DNA of 64,000 bases from assembly GCA_023078555.1 (NCBI GenBank), contig CM041201.1, positions 1,123,713 through 1,187,712 on the forward strand, read 5' to 3'. Position numbers and translations under genes: made by a program. This DNA comes from Ulva prolifera (Eukaryota; Chlorophyta; Ulvophyceae; Ulvales; Ulvaceae). Position 1 is the first letter of the stretch. Each line of letters opens with the position of its first letter. Shown piece after piece: positions 32,770 to 46,800 of this stretch. The notes under the pieces were generated by a model that worked only from the letters and a program-made list of their open reading frames with translations, was not told the DNA's origin and ran no database searches.

Positions 32770-33703
32770 TGTCCTAACTTCGCTTGCAATGGTTCCGGAC
32801 GACACGCGCTTCTCTTGGACCAACCTGCCGCTGCGTGATCAACGACTTGGAATCGGCGTAAATGGATAGTGAAGTGAAGACGTTTGTTTGTCACCTTGTC
32901 GCCTGCTCTTTTCATAGTTTGCAGGCCGCGTGCATCTCACACGTAGTTGTATGCTGCATGAACCGAATGCATTAATCGAATGCATGAACCGAATGCGGAG
33001 CCTGTAGCCACAGATCAGGGCGGAGCACTACTACGGGACTGCGAGCCAAGGCTTCAGCTGATTGCCATGTACATTGCGGAGCGCGAAAGACAGAGCCATA
33101 AAAGACACTTGCCGCAACATTAAATAGTCTCCACCTGTTGGGGGAAGTATGCACTCAGGCTGCTAATGTTGGCAATGTCTCGATGAGGACGATGTTTACA
33201 GTATTTCCTGCACCGTGACAAATGGATAGTGTGAGACGGCTAGTGCATGTTCCCTGGTCAAGATCAGTCATTTGTTATTGTATACAATAGCGACATATGC
33301 TTCATATTGAGGTTGATGGCGTGGGTCCATCTCTCTACCTGTCCGGCCCTCTGTTGAGCATATGCACGTGGCACAAATTGGTGTACTTACAGGATGGAAG
33401 AATTGTTAGGAAGTCTTGATGAGGGTCAGCTCAAACAGAAATGCCTCAGTAAAGACATTAGTTCATCGTGCCTTTCAGAGAAACTTCACGGGACTGATCG
33501 AGTGCTTCTTGCAAAGCGTTCTACGCTATCGCAGCTACACTGCCATTCGATTATCACCCGCCATCGACAGCATCTCCCGATAAAGACGTGATAGTAACAA
33601 ACATGTGACCGAGGAAATTGTGCACCTTAAACGTCTGGATGCAAACACAGCATCAGCCACAATGCATACCTGTGCTCAGACACCAAATCTAAAATGGTAA
33701 CTT
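32770..33703. other. Intergenic region between DPM1 and RanGAP
   Basis: No recognised gene. A short direct repeat of a CGAATGCAT motif lies near 32955-32995. The rest is relatively AT-rich and includes the 5' region of RanGAP. Confidence 0.5.
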
Positions 33704-34910
<1,207 letters not shown>

Positions 34911-35944
34911 GGCGATTGTCGAGCACACACCACGACGAATACAACGACCTGTAATGACCTGTAACAGTGTCTCAGCAGATCTTCGAGACGACAGTGTACG
35001 TGAGCATCATGCAACGTCCACAAACAGCAAAAGCACGCGTCATATGTAGCGACATATAAAATTGCTGGGGACTCTCACACCGGAACAATACTGTGCATGT
35101 CAGGCTGAAATCAACAAAGCCATCAAGCAGACGACAAAGTCCAGACGGCGCTGCATCAGAACACGCTGAGGCCAAAGTGGTTATGCATGCGGTATCATGG
35201 CATGCATGAAAACAGACGGTGGTGGTGCAGGGAACGTTGCAGTGGTGGTGCAGGGAACATTGCAGTGGTGCCACCATGATGGCCATGCCGCACACTGGTC
35301 CGTGCGAGGCCATGCGATAGCGCCACACTCATGAGAGGATCCGAATGCTGGGTGGTGCAGATAGACTTCGCCATTTGTGTATTCAGCATCCATGTCAACA
35401 CCAACACATGCATCCTGGCATCCATGCCAACACCGATACATGTGCACATGATCTGATGTTGGCTGACGCAGGCACATGTAGATTGGAGACTGGCATTGTC
35501 TTATGCCTCTAAACAAACAGTCTATAACAAATTTCTAGAGCTGTGGCGACGTGTCTCTTGTACTTCTTCAGTTGACACACATAGCACAATACCATGGCGC
35601 ACCACACCACATATTATTCGTCTCAAGGTATCAAAGCACTCGCCTTCGCACACACAATCACTCGTTCCCTAAATGGTGTCAGCGTGACGGCTGCAGAGCG
35701 CTCGTTTCAAGTTGCCGTAGATGGTGCGGGCTCATCGAACACACGAAAGCTGCCCACATATTGCTTCAACTTCACGCCAGCCTGAGACTTCGCGGATGCC
35801 AGGATGTTGCAGCCTGCAGCCATACCTCAGTTCACCTCCTGCCGTCATGACTTCACCGATGCAACCACCATCAGATAGTACCATGGCACATGGCATGCCG
35901 AGGCATAGCATGGGCCGAGATCACTGGTTCCCTTGACCGCACAT
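34911..35944. other. Intergenic region with a 25-bp tandem duplication
   Basis: No recognised gene. At about 35222-35270 a 25-bp unit (GGTGGTGCAGGGAACGTTGC...) is present twice in tandem with one difference. The rest has no coding signal I trust. Confidence 0.5.
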
Positions 35945-36989
35945 TCACAGACATGGTGCACCAACCTGCCATGGAACAACAAGCTGGCAGAGGAGCAAGA
36001 GAGGGGAGGCACACTCTGCCGGCTGCCTGCTCCATGGGTACTGCCTCTGCCAATTGAATAGGAGAACATGCATACCGCTGCTGGCACACTCATGGGCATA
36101 TCTAGGATTGTCGTCAATGAGAACATCGGCTCCGATTTCTTCGCAAATTTCAGATTTTTTCTTTGATTGACCAGACTTCGCAAAATGGTTTCCAAAATGC
36201 ACATCCGAGAACACTTTGGGGTAGTGGCGGTCGATCCATTCCAGTGTTTCATCTCGAATGACATGTTGACGTGAAGTGACGACCACTAGGTCGTGGTCAA
36301 GTTTCATTCGTTGTAGTGCCTCGACAGAACCTGTAAATATGTAGCCTTGGCTGTCAAGCCATCACCAAAAGCTCATAGTACTTCTCTGCGAGTTCAGTGA
36401 CGCAAAAATTGCTGTAAGAGGGGTCAGACCTGTCGGGAGGAAACAACGAAGGCCACACAAGAGAAGAAGGTGGTGCACCTGGAATGACCGGAATTCCATC
36501 TCTGAAATGTCCAGATTTAAAAAATTCATGAACTCGATGATTTGATGTCTCCTGGTCGCAGTTCCAGATCTTGGCAAATTCATAAATCCAGAACTCATCG
36601 ACTTCATGGGCAATACCATGCTCATCTTTGCAGTACTTACAAAGTTGCCCCAAGAACATGCCTAAAACTGCATGATCAAGCTGGCCGGGTCAGTCGGGAT
36701 CTAGTTGGGCTTGGCTGTGGCTCCTGGTGTGTCGCGAGCTGAACGACAGCTCAAAACTGGCACAAGACTGTATCAACGAACAATGCAGACAGTCGCTCGT
36801 ACCTTCATCTACATCTACAGCAACACGTAATCTATCTTTCGCTGTGGCGTATGTCGATCCATGCGCAGTGGGCCCGCGGGTCTGTGTTGCAAGCGGCAGT
36901 CTGCTAGCGGAAGAGCGAACGCAACGGCCGCGCGATGTCGCATACAACGAGTTTATGGATCTACTGTTCATCATGACTTTAAATTTCAC
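35945..36989 (-). CDS. HAD-superfamily protein of the YqfW/5'-nucleotidase (NT5C) type, three exons
   Basis: The fold is that of HAD phosphohydrolases related to bacterial YqfW and 5'(3')-deoxyribonucleotidases; the substrate is unknown. Exons are 36989-36803, 36667-36479 and 36330-35945, all joined in phase 1. Exon 1 starts with a basic, Ser/Arg-rich leader that looks like an organelle transit peptide, then LRVAVDVDE, where the two Asp form the HAD nucleophile motif DxD. Exon 2 reads VLGMFLGQLCKYCKDEHG, VDEFWIYEFAKIWNCDQE and HFRDGIPVIPG. Exon 3 has LVVVTSRQHVIRDETLEW (motif II Thr/Ser), HFGNHFAKSGQSKKKSEIC (motif III Lys) and ADVLIDDNPRYAHECA (motif IV DD). All catalytic motifs are present. 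The last 25 residues after YPW may be read-through of an intron. Confidence 0.85.
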
Positions 36990-38498
36990 ACGAAATGTTT
37001 CCTATGCGGACGCAGTAGCGTCGCAGGTACACAGACGCTTGACGCGTGCAGCGCTTCACTTAGCTGCCGGCTGCATCAGGTCCGCCTCAACACTGTCACG
37101 GGGGCATCCGCAGTACACCACAAACTGGTTCCCTTGCCACTTGCCTTTCAGCTGTGCCCGTCGATTTCAAGTATGCATGAATCTGCGCCAGTACCGCGCT
37201 GCTGCGCAGTGCTGCAGCGTTCTTCGGTATGACAGTCCCTGTGGACACCTGAGCAATGTTCATGACTGGCACTGCCGCTGCTTTGCAATTCTTGTATATG
37301 CAGCCATGTCTGAGATAAACATTACAAACTGTAGCTCATACGACTACTGGTGGACCCCCGCACCCGCTCCTCCTTTCAATAGAATTATCATTCTCGGTAG
37401 CACTTGGGGCAGAGCCACACCCCACCTGTGATCAACGCTCCATTGTGTCCACTGAATTGGCACATGTTGACAGTGTAGTGATTTCGCTGCTTAAGTTGTG
37501 CTGGATGACCTGTGTACGGAAATTGCGGCTGTGGCCTGCCTTCTGTCTGCCTTGACTGGCTGCTGCATGTTGCGCTTTGGATCTGAGCATGTACCTGCGG
37601 GTGGATGGCGTGATACACTGCCACATCGGCACACATGACCGTCCGTCTGGCTTGACAGACATTGCAGTCACACAGCTGTACGCACATTTTGCGGCAGCAT
37701 GTGGCTTGGGCGCACAGAGGAGTCCGTGTCGCCTCATTTGCCAATGCTGCAGTAGACATGGCCGAGTACTCATACATAAGATCATGTGTCCGCAGGATTC
37801 AGTCAGGCATGGCTTATCGGGTAGCCGTACTTGGTCACATCCATCGTACGGCTACGGGTGAACAGGTTGAGTGTGTCAAGGCAGAGTTACTGCTTTCCGA
37901 GGCTGTCTCCAATGCAATTGTATACATCTGCTGGAATGATCTGAAATGACACGATGAATTCATGGAAAGAGCGTACAGATAGATTACATTCATACTTTGT
38001 AGTCCACACAGATGTCAAGACATGCCACCTTCACCTGCTACAGCCTTGCTGCATCCGCATCATGTGTGCACAGCGCTCTGGAACAGCACAGCTCAGACCA
38101 CATACCAGGTAATGATCACAGCTAGCCATAACCGTTGGACAAGCGAGCAAGGCAGATGACCAGATGCTTCAGCACAGCAGTCCAGCGCATCAGCAGCAAC
38201 ATGGCTAGGCAACATCTCTGAAAACAGAGCCGACGACACGGCTCACCTACTTCCCACTTCCACCTCGATCCCAAGCCGTGTCACGTTGAAAGTCTCCGCC
38301 ATTCATTTGGTCAACATGCTCACTCACAAAGGTGAAAGTGTAAGCCGTCACAGAGCTACCATACGAGGAAAGTGTAGCCTTCATGGCCACATCACCGAAA
38401 AGCAACCCGCATATTTGAAAAACAAAAGGCTTGTGTATGGAGTAAGCAGTGCAAAGCAAGGCCATCAGCAGCTCGTCAAATCGGCCACATAGCTTGAC
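36990..38498. other. Region with weak coding hints, no recognised gene
   Basis: Two minus-strand stretches look protein-like. One is 38465-38328 (MALLCTAYSIHKPFVFQICG..., hydrophobic, ending at a good GTGAGT donor), starting just after the stop of the ubiquitin protease. The other is 37388-37777 (Cys-rich, ending NGALITGGVWLCPKCYRE with a CxxC). Neither belongs to a family I recognise. They might be exons of one small membrane protein gene. A plus-strand frame at 36727-37431 is also open but overlaps the nucleotidase 5' end. Confidence 0.35.
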
Positions 38499-40839
38499 CT
38501 ATTCTTCTACACGCTTGTAGAAGAGGAGGTATGCAGACTTGGACGGCCCGGAGGGGCAGGCACAGTCGTACACCTCGGCATCATCGTACCCACGCCAGCG
38601 CCCATCCGACACAGCCTGTGCCGACGCCCAGCAGTGCCCTGCCTCCACCTCCCCACGGTGATGGCCCACAGCACACAAACGGTACCGGGTGCCCCCTGCA
38701 CCCGTCGCCGAAACCGCCTCCACATTGGACACCGGCGCGAGGGCGAGCTCCTCCGGGATCACGATCGCGCGAGTGTTCTTGCAGAACTTGCGTCCGCCTC
38801 CCCGACGCACGAACCGTTGCAGGCCAATCACGACAGTATCGCTCAGGCGAGAGAACGCGCTGCCGTACTCGAGCCCCTGTGCTGTGCAGCCTGGGCAGCT
38901 GGCGCCCTCAACAGCGGCGGTCCCGAACGTTGCAGTCAGGCAATCACGCAGCGACACCTGCTCCCCGGCAGCTGCGCCAGGCACCACCACGGGCAGCACC
39001 TGATGCGCCTCGAAGCTGTAGCTCTTCACTGCGCAGGACTTGCACATCCGCGTCGTTGTGACGGTGCTTGTGAATGCTTCGGACACCCAGGAATGCAGCT
39101 GGTCGCCCTCAAACGCGAGCGCCTGGCGCATCTGCTCGGTCACGTGCTGCGGAGCATGGAGCCGCCGAGCGGAGAGGGTGTCCAGGAAGGAGAGGCTGTT
39201 GGTGTGCAGATACTGCAGCAGCCGGCCGGTGAACTCCATCGCGTCTTGCTGTACATGCTCACACGCAAACTGCTGCAGCTGGGTGACGCCGGTCGCACTC
39301 ATCTGCACCACACATCCTGCATGTCGGGCTGGTGCATCGCAACGCCCTCATGCATATGGCTGTGAGACCTGAGAATGGATGCTGCGCCTGCATGATGGCG
39401 CACGCTGCAAAGAACACCGCGGCTAGGGCCTATCCGGCCGTAGCTGCCGTCAGAACTCGGCAATTTGCGAGCAGGACTTGGATTGACCTCGGTCGCTGCG
39501 GAACCGGTTGTGTTGTAGGGATTGATTAAAATGCGCTACGAAGATGCTTTGGTTTTACCCAAGGTGGCAAGATTGTGAAACCACAGTGATATGTGGACAG
39601 GGCTGCGTGGCCGTGTAATCATGCTTGCGGCGACACGGGGCGTACCGCTGTCCGGAGGCCGCCGAGAGTCGCCGGGGCGTGGCCGTCCCCTGCCCGTCGG
39701 TCCATCATCTCACTCATGATCGCCTGCACCGCCTTTGTGACGGCGACCCCCTCCTCCCCGTCCACCGAAAAGCCCGCCTCCAGAATGACGTCAATCACCC
39801 CCTCTCGCACAGTCCGCACTAGTGACGGTACAGCAAGCAGGCACTGCACAATTGCGTTCTGGTAGCAGCAGAAGCGGGGGTTGACCAGGCCGACGACCCC
39901 GGCAGCACCGGCCGGCAGGCTGCCCCCGGACGGCGGCAGTGCCGCGATGGGTTCAGGTGACCTTGCCTCAGCCGCCTGGTCCTTGTGTCCTGCGTCCTCG
40001 CAGGCTGGAGTGGCCTCGCAGGTGTACCGGGCCTCACAGGCAGACTGGGCCTCACAAATCACTGTCTCCTCACTGACTGGCTTGCCGTCGCAGGTTGGCT
40101 CGGGCCGATGAGCAGTTGTCTCATTGCAAACAGGATTGGCCTCCCAGGCAGGCACGGCAGCATATGCACGCTGCACGTCACACGAGGGCTGTGTGCGACA
40201 GGAGAGGTTGGTCTCAAGCGCAGGCTCTGCCTGCACCAGCAATGGCTCGGCGCCGCATGAAGGCTCCGCTGCAGATGCAGCAGTGCCGCAACTGGCTGGC
40301 GTGGCGCCACAGACAGACTCCCCCACCCTCACAGGCTGTCCCTCACAGGCTGACCTGGCATCATAGCAAGGCTCACAAGCAGCTTTAGGCCCGCCGGCAG
40401 GCTCTATCTCACGGGCTGCCTCTCGCCTACGCTCTGGGCCACTCTCCACTCCCGCTGGGCCGTATAGCAAGCTAGCGTCTGGAACGTCACTGCAAGCTCT
40501 GATGTGCACCGATATGTCGGGATCTTCTTCAGTGGCACCTTGAGGCAACAAGGTGGCATTCATCCCCGAGTCTGGCGGGCTCACGTCTTCATGGACCGCC
40601 GATCGGCCAGAGATTGGCTCCTTGATGGAACTGTGAGCGACCTCCAGCCACGACAGCCGCCGGGATGAGCCGGCCCTGCAGCTGTGCACCTGCCGCGGGG
40701 AGGAGAGCCCCTGTGAGGTGCGTGAGAAGAAGGCCTTGACTGGCGACTCGGCGATGGACGGGGTGGCCGGGCCGGACAGTGTGGAGGCCTCAGAGATGCA
40801 GGCAGAGTACGCCCGGGGCCGACGTGCGCTGGCCTGCAT
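38499..40839 (-). CDS. Ubiquitin-specific protease (USP/UBP, peptidase C19)
   Basis: USPs remove ubiquitin from proteins. Exon 1 runs to 39646 and exon 2 is 39302-38499; both sides are phase 0. A long disordered N-terminal part rich in short Cys-Glu repeats (CEAQSACEARYTCEATPACE) precedes the catalytic domain. The Cys box reads GLVNPRFCCYQNAIVQCLLA, against the usual GLxNxGNTCYxNSxLQ. The nucleophile Cys, Tyr and Asn are kept but Gly-Asn-Thr is replaced. Exon 2 has VQQDAMEFTGRLLQYLH (QQD box), zinc-ribbon-like cysteines (CKSC and CPGC), LQRFVRRGGG, and the His box YRLCAVGHHRGEVEAGHCWA followed by AYLLFYKRVEE. Catalytic Cys and His are therefore present. The start is uncertain: 40839 is the first ATG in frame before the Ser-rich N-part, and further exons may lie at 41330-42386. 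Confidence 0.87.
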
Positions 40840-40991
40840 GCCAGTGACAGTGAGAGCTGCTGTGCGTATCACGGGAGCTCGTGGTGGCTTGCGGGGTGCT
40901 GCTGTTGGGACACGGGTTTCTGTGCTGTCAAGGAGGCGATGCCTGTGTGTAAATGCAGCGAGTGGAGCGCCGAGGGTAGGGCCCCGTGCAG

Positions 40992-41084
40992 CAGTGTTGG
41001 GTCGCTCGGCAGCATTTCCAGGGACGCCGCCCAGAAATTAGACCTGGATATTCAGAATTGGTACATATGATCGGGCCCGACGAC
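40992..41084 (-). mobile_element. hAT-type MITE, copy 6, one end clipped
   Basis: Reverse orientation, 93 bp. The left end CAGTGTTGGGTC is perfect; the last 9 bp of the right repeat are missing while the 8-bp duplication CCGTGCAG is intact on both sides (40984-40991 and 41085-41092). It lies just upstream of the ubiquitin protease exon. Confidence 0.88.
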
Positions 41085-41870
41085 CCGTGCAGCAGGAAGT
41101 GACAAATGCTTGAGCATGTACTCGAACACCAGTACAAGTCGTGCTGCACCACATGGTAACGAAAGAGCAGAGCACTTTCCGTGGGTTCTGGAGTTGATTC
41201 TGGTTCTGGTTGTAGTTCTGGTTGTGAAGTTGGTGCAAAGCGATGTTGTTCCTCCAGAGCCATGTTGTTCCGGCACTGCCGGAGCTATGCGGCACTTACA
41301 GGGGAAAGGCAGATATGCAGCAGACAAGTTCAGCGCAAGGCGGTAGGCAGCATGCAGACACACCACCTGAATGCCATCGTAGCGGCCAGGAGCAAGTGGC
41401 AGCAGCGGCAACTGGTCCCAGGGCTGCTGTGTCGTGCAGCTTGGTATCTTGGAGCACAGCCCGCTCGAGTGAGTGTCGATTCCGAGCGACTGGCTGTGGC
41501 CGCCCTCATCAGTGCCCCCATCAACCGGGCAGACATCGCTGGCGGAGACCGTAAGTTCCATTTCCCCGTGCAATGAGGCAGTGTCGCAAGGATTGTGGCT
41601 GCCGATGGCGACGCAGGCCTGCTCACAGCTGCTACCTCCAAGGGCCTCACAGTTGCTGCCTCCAAGGCAAGTGTAAACCCTGGCAGCATGTGTTGCCTGA
41701 TGGGCCTGCAAGCAGCTCTGCGGTGAAATGCAGCACGTACACGCAGATCACAATGTCTTTGAGATGTGGCTGTTCGGTCCCCGTGGCTTGTCTGGGCCAC
41801 ACCCATTCCAAAGAGTGCCCTGCTGCACGTAAGGCTGCATAGGCAGGCTTCACAGCAGCGAGCGAGAGGG

Positions 41871-42386
41871 TCAAGCCAGACTGGATGTGCGGGACCGATA
41901 TGGCAAGTACAATCGGAAAGAGGCGAGACCGTGATGCTGTGCCGCTGGAACCGAATTGATCAATGCAAGGTGCTCCAGCACCCACTGGGGGACGCTTGGG
42001 CGCCCACCGGGGGCAGCACATGTAAACGGCTCGGCTTCAAGCCTTGAAAGGAAGGGCTGCACCTCAGCCTGGGCTACTTGTGGACGTGGAGCATTGGGGG
42101 CACAGCTGGGATTGCTAGGAGGCCCCTCTGCACTGCAGTCAGGTGCGGCGATGCCATCTAGAGACTGCTGATGAAGAGGCCGTGGCGAGAAATCGTGGCG
42201 TGGCAGTTTCCTAGGCCGTTGCAGCCTCCTGGTTAAGGCTGATGCAGACCTGGCTGCCCTCTTGGCACCCTTGTACAAGAGCTTGCCCAGCTTTGAGAGT
42301 CCCCGAGCAGGCCCACTCAAGGCTGGGAAGCGTCCACGGGTCTGAGACATTCCTTGACCCACCTGCATGTGGATCTGGTCATCCAA
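41871..42386 (-). CDS. Open stretch, possible upstream exon of the ubiquitin protease
   Basis: A minus-strand frame of about 171 codons begins MDDQIHMQVGQGMSQTRGRF and is strongly basic (KGAKRAARSASALTRRLQRP), then Pro-rich. A second frame at 41330-41711 is acidic with Cys (ASDVCPVDGGTDEGGHSQS). They lie upstream of the protease on the same strand, and their composition suits a disordered N-terminus. No splice link could be proven, so this may be a separate gene. Confidence 0.35.
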   Translation of the reverse strand: MDDQIHMQVGQGMSQTRGRFPALSGPARGLSKLGKLLYKGAKRAARSASALTRRLQRPRKLPRHDFSPRPLHQQSLDGIAAPDCSAEGPPSNPSCAPNAPRPQVAQAEVQPFLSRLEAEPFTCAAPGGRPSVPQWVLEHLALINSVPAAQHHGLASFRLYLPYRSRTSSLA

Positions 42387-43787
42387 TCATGAATCTCGCA
42401 ACAGATGCAGTTCGATGCTGGGCGTGATTCTTGGAGGCCAGCCGATTGGCCACGAGATCGCATCTGCCATGCCCACGGCGCCAGATTCACGTTTCATGGC
42501 TTCAACATGCCACTGCAGACTGCAGATGGCCAGATGGCCATGCATACGGATCCGTCCACAAAGGGAGGCCGCAGGTGATCAGGACAAGTTGTGCCCGCTG
42601 AGAAACGCTGTGTAGGACCATGCATGAGCTTTTCCGCGCCAGCGCTGCCATGCAGCAGCGCGAGGCTATCATAAATGAACAACGATTTATGTTTAAGGCC
42701 GCTTGATGGAGCTGTCTTCTGGAGCCACGATGTATGTAGATATCCTCCATTCACGGTACCGGTGGTCGACATAGCCGGCAACGCGAACGTCCAGACTCGG
42801 ATAAGTGCACAGAAAACATATTACAACGAAGGATCTATGCGATTTCTGATTGCCTAGCTGGCGCAACACTGTGAGGGGGCCTGGAGAATGGGCCTGCGAC
42901 ATCCGGCTGGGCACTCGGCAAAGTACTAGTGCCCATGAAGTGATCAGCGTAACGCGAGCAATGCCATGGAAAGTAGGCATGTACTCGAAAAAAACTATTC
43001 AAGCTGCTGATTCACTGCTGCTAGCATGTGTGCGCTGAACAAAAGGCTTCAGCTGCAGGCTGAACGACAACATCTTATCACTGTTCGCATGCACCAGAGA
43101 GCATGCGAACAGCAACAGCTGCATGTCCCAGGTTCAATTTCGGTGCCCATCGAAGCCTTCACCGCACGAGAAATCCAAAGCATGCAGGAACTCCATCCAA
43201 TCTGGAGCGACAGCAGTGCAGCAGTAGCCACATGATCTCGTACATGCGCATCATGCGCATGCTTGTTGCTCGTACGGAAGAACACTCCCGCAGATGCCTG
43301 CCGTGGTGCCCATGAGGCCATCAGCAAAGCTCACGTACACACCTTCGACTCAGAGGTGAAAAGTTGAGGCTGAGACATCAGTGCATGTAGTGGCTGGAAG
43401 GTGTATGCGTCACAAGCTGTGCACAGAGAGCGTTGTACTTAACAGGTCGACGTGAGTTCGACCTAGCCACGGTAAGGCCCAACGAACATGAGATGTATCG
43501 CAAGAAGTGGTGCATCGATTCAGTGACCGCTGGTGCAAGTTGCTAGTGCCGCAGCTGTCTTGTGGTCGTCGCGCGTGTCGGGCGCTTCGTGAACGCTTAC
43601 GTATATATATGTATCGCTCCAGATCTCTCGCCAGCACCAGGGAGGCGCCTCGACTCCCGCCCGTTCGCGATGTAGCAGCGAAAGTCAAAACAGACAGTAT
43701 CGACATTTCGCATGCGTCTTACTTGTGCATGCTGTGCAGGCACAGCTCGCTAGCTGTAGCCGCAACCTATACACATGCGGCTGTTGT
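42387..43787. other. Gap without recognised gene
   Basis: Several short frames on both strands (for example 42693-42980 and 43049-43327, minus) show no known motif. This is the left flank of the LINE insertion. Confidence 0.45.
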
Positions 43788-43800
43788 AAGCATATATGCA

Positions 43801-46800
43801 GTTACAAAGGACAGAGGCCGGGCAGCGAGCCGTTGCTAGGAATACACACGCAAATCCACTCACGCAATCATGGCACTAGGCCGGGCACGAGCACGTACCA
43901 CAGCTCGGCCGGTGATGCCAGCCAAAGATTGAAGCCCCGCACGGAGCACAAGAGCATTCCCCTTGCACAATGCCACACTCAACCGGCGCAGAGCATTCGT
44001 CACAAACAAAGCACGGTTCACCTTACCACACCGAGACGCAACCTCCGCCAGCCGATTCAAGTGATTCATGGCAGGCCGCCCCAAGCGACCATGCGTCTCA
44101 TGCGACAACGGCACGAAACTATACGCATCAGGGTCGTACAAACGATAAGCAGTGCGTTTCTGCACGTCCCGCGTCTCCGCAGCACCCCCGTCCTCGCGGG
44201 CCGCACGGCCGCAATAGGAACCAGCACAGGGGTTCACAACCGACACATCTCCTATGCACAAAGGGTCGCCCGGCGGCATAAACATGATGTCCCCCAGTTT
44301 CTCCTGGGCCACTGCCCTGAACACCTCATCCAGCGCCGTTGCCTGCGCGGCAGCGGCCTGCTCCCCAGGCCCCGCTGGATCCTGACCACCCGGCGCCGCC
44401 GCCGCCGCCAGGGCCGCAGCCTGCGCTGCGTCTGGCGCGTGGCGCCCCATCTGGGCGCTGTGTCCAGCATCGGCGTCGGCGGCCGGAGCAGGCGTAGGTG
44501 CCGGCGCCTCGTCCGCGCGCGCGGTCGGCGGCGGCGGCGGGGCTGCAGGCATCGGCGCCGCGGGCAAGGCTGCCCCACGCGAAGGGCCCGCGACCTGGGA
44601 GGCGGGCTGGGGCGGAGCAGGGGGGGGCGGGCCCAACGGGCCAGCATGGATCTGCCTCGATGCGGCCGCGAGCCGCGCGCGGACGAACGGCGCTGTGCGC
44701 GGGATGCGCGTGGATGCCACACACGCGTGGGACCCGATCTCGCGCCATTGTTTTTCAACGATATTGTGGCGCGAAGTCCAGGTCCCCGCATTGTGTGTGC
44801 AATTCATCGCGTGATCGAGATCATGCGGCTGTATGAGAGTGCCACATTCGCAGCGCGAGCCGACCGCATTGGGAGGGGCTGGGGACATGCCCAGGAGATA
44901 CCTGATGCACAGCATGAACTCAATGTCAGTCATGCGCAGCGCCTGGGAGAGCGGCAGGGTGCTCAACCAAAGGGTGGCTGCACGGCAAGCACAGCTGCGA
45001 AGCCGTGCTAAGTTGCATGCACCCTCGAGCGTGGCGACGTCATGGCTGGCAAGCAGAGCTGCCCGGCGGCGCAGGGCAACCAACTTTGTGATACGCTGCT
45101 GCATACCAGGTAACACCTTGGCGATGGTGTCGCCGCTCGCCGGCCCGGGCAGCTCCGGATGGAGCTGCTGAGCGACGTTGAGGGCCTGCCAGGTTTCCTG
45201 CAATTGTTGCCCGTGCGGCCCCCGGTACGGCTGCATGCACTCGGGGCCTCCTGCGAACGCCTTTTGGCTCACCGCCGCTGCAGCGAGGTACGCTCCGTCC
45301 GCGACCTCCTGCGGCGTGGACGTGACGCCCAGGCCTCCGAGGCGCGCTGGAAGGACGGCTTGTGCGGCCGCACGAGTGTCGTCCCGCGGGACGCGCATGA
45401 TTTCATTCACCGCAGCCAGGACGGACGCCTCCGTCCGGCGCATGTGATCGGAAATGTGCGCCCACGGCACCGCCCTGGCGTAGTGCAGCATACGGCGTTG
45501 GCAGGACATCGTGAGCAGCAAGAACTGGTCTTGCGCTTTCAGGGGCAAGCGCATCATCTTTTCGATGGTGGCGCACACCTTGTCGGCCGTCGCTTCCGCG
45601 TGCGCCGACTCGAACGCCGGGGTGCCGATGGGCGTGCCGGTGATGACGGTGCCCTCCGTGGCATGCGTTATGCCGAGCGCGGCCGCGACGGATCCCGCAT
45701 GCTGGGGGTCGCGCGAGTAGGCCGTGCACTTGTGCAGCTGGGGCTCCAGCCCGAGGGGCTCTGCTGCCGAGACCAGCGCACGGAATGCGGCGGCGGCGTC
45801 CACGCGCTGCCCGGCGATGGTGCAGTCGTCATGATACGCCATGAGGGCGGCCGTGACCTCCCTCCCGGGCGGCTGGTGCCGGGCCTGCACTGCCTGGAGG
45901 GGGCCCTGGAGGGCCAGGGCGAAGAGCAGCGGGCTGATGGGGTCGCCTTGACGCACGCCGCGCTGCGACGTGATTGCAGCGGTGCCGGGCGGTGCGCCTT
46001 CGATGTAGAGATTTGCGGGGAACCTGTAAAGCATGGTGGCGAAGGGCAGCAGCGCAGGCTTGTGAGACGCAACGGCCTCCAAGATGGCTGCACGGGACAT
46101 CATGTTGAATGCATTCTTCCAGTCCAGCTGCACAAGCACGACATCGTCCCACGCTTGCAGCACGGCGCGCGCAGCATGGCCCAGGTTCTGCGCGCCCCCT
46201 GGCACCCCGACCCCCACCTGCAGCGGCGCGAGGGAGGCACCCAGGCCACTGCACAGGGTCATGGCGCACAGGCTTACCAGGCGCTGCCACGTCTCTGCAA
46301 TGGCGATAGGGCGGACGCCTCCCTGTGGCTTCTCCTGCGGGAGGAGGCGGCAGTCCAGCAAGCGCGGGAGGTGTGGCAGCCGGCCGGCGAGGGCCGCGTT
46401 CACGAAGCGGTGAATCTCCGTGAATGCGGCCGTGGAGGCCGTGCCAGCAGCCCGGATGTGCTCATACGTCCACCCCGACAGGCCTGGGCCGCTGCCCTTA
46501 GGCAGCTTGTCGAGCAGTGCGCGGAGCGTCGCCTCGTCGATTTGCAGCGGGGGCGCGGGCTCGGCGGGCTGGGTGTCGGGGGGGAGCGCTTCTGCGGGAT
46601 GCAGGTGCCGCAGCGCCTCATGCACTTCCGGGGTGTACCTGGCGATGGGCGGCGCCTCCACTTTCTCTGCGCCTTTGCGGACATTACCGTCGCTCAGTGA
46701 CCTGTGGACGGAGCCCGCCAGGCGGCGATCCTGGTTCTGATTCATTCTGCGCTTCTGGCTCGGAGTGGGCTCCGCCAGCCTGGGCTCCTCGCCGTCCATG

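Noticed and set aside
45159-46700. Plus-strand frame of 513 codons opposite the LINE
   Set aside because: Antisense shadow of the RT region with no known motif.
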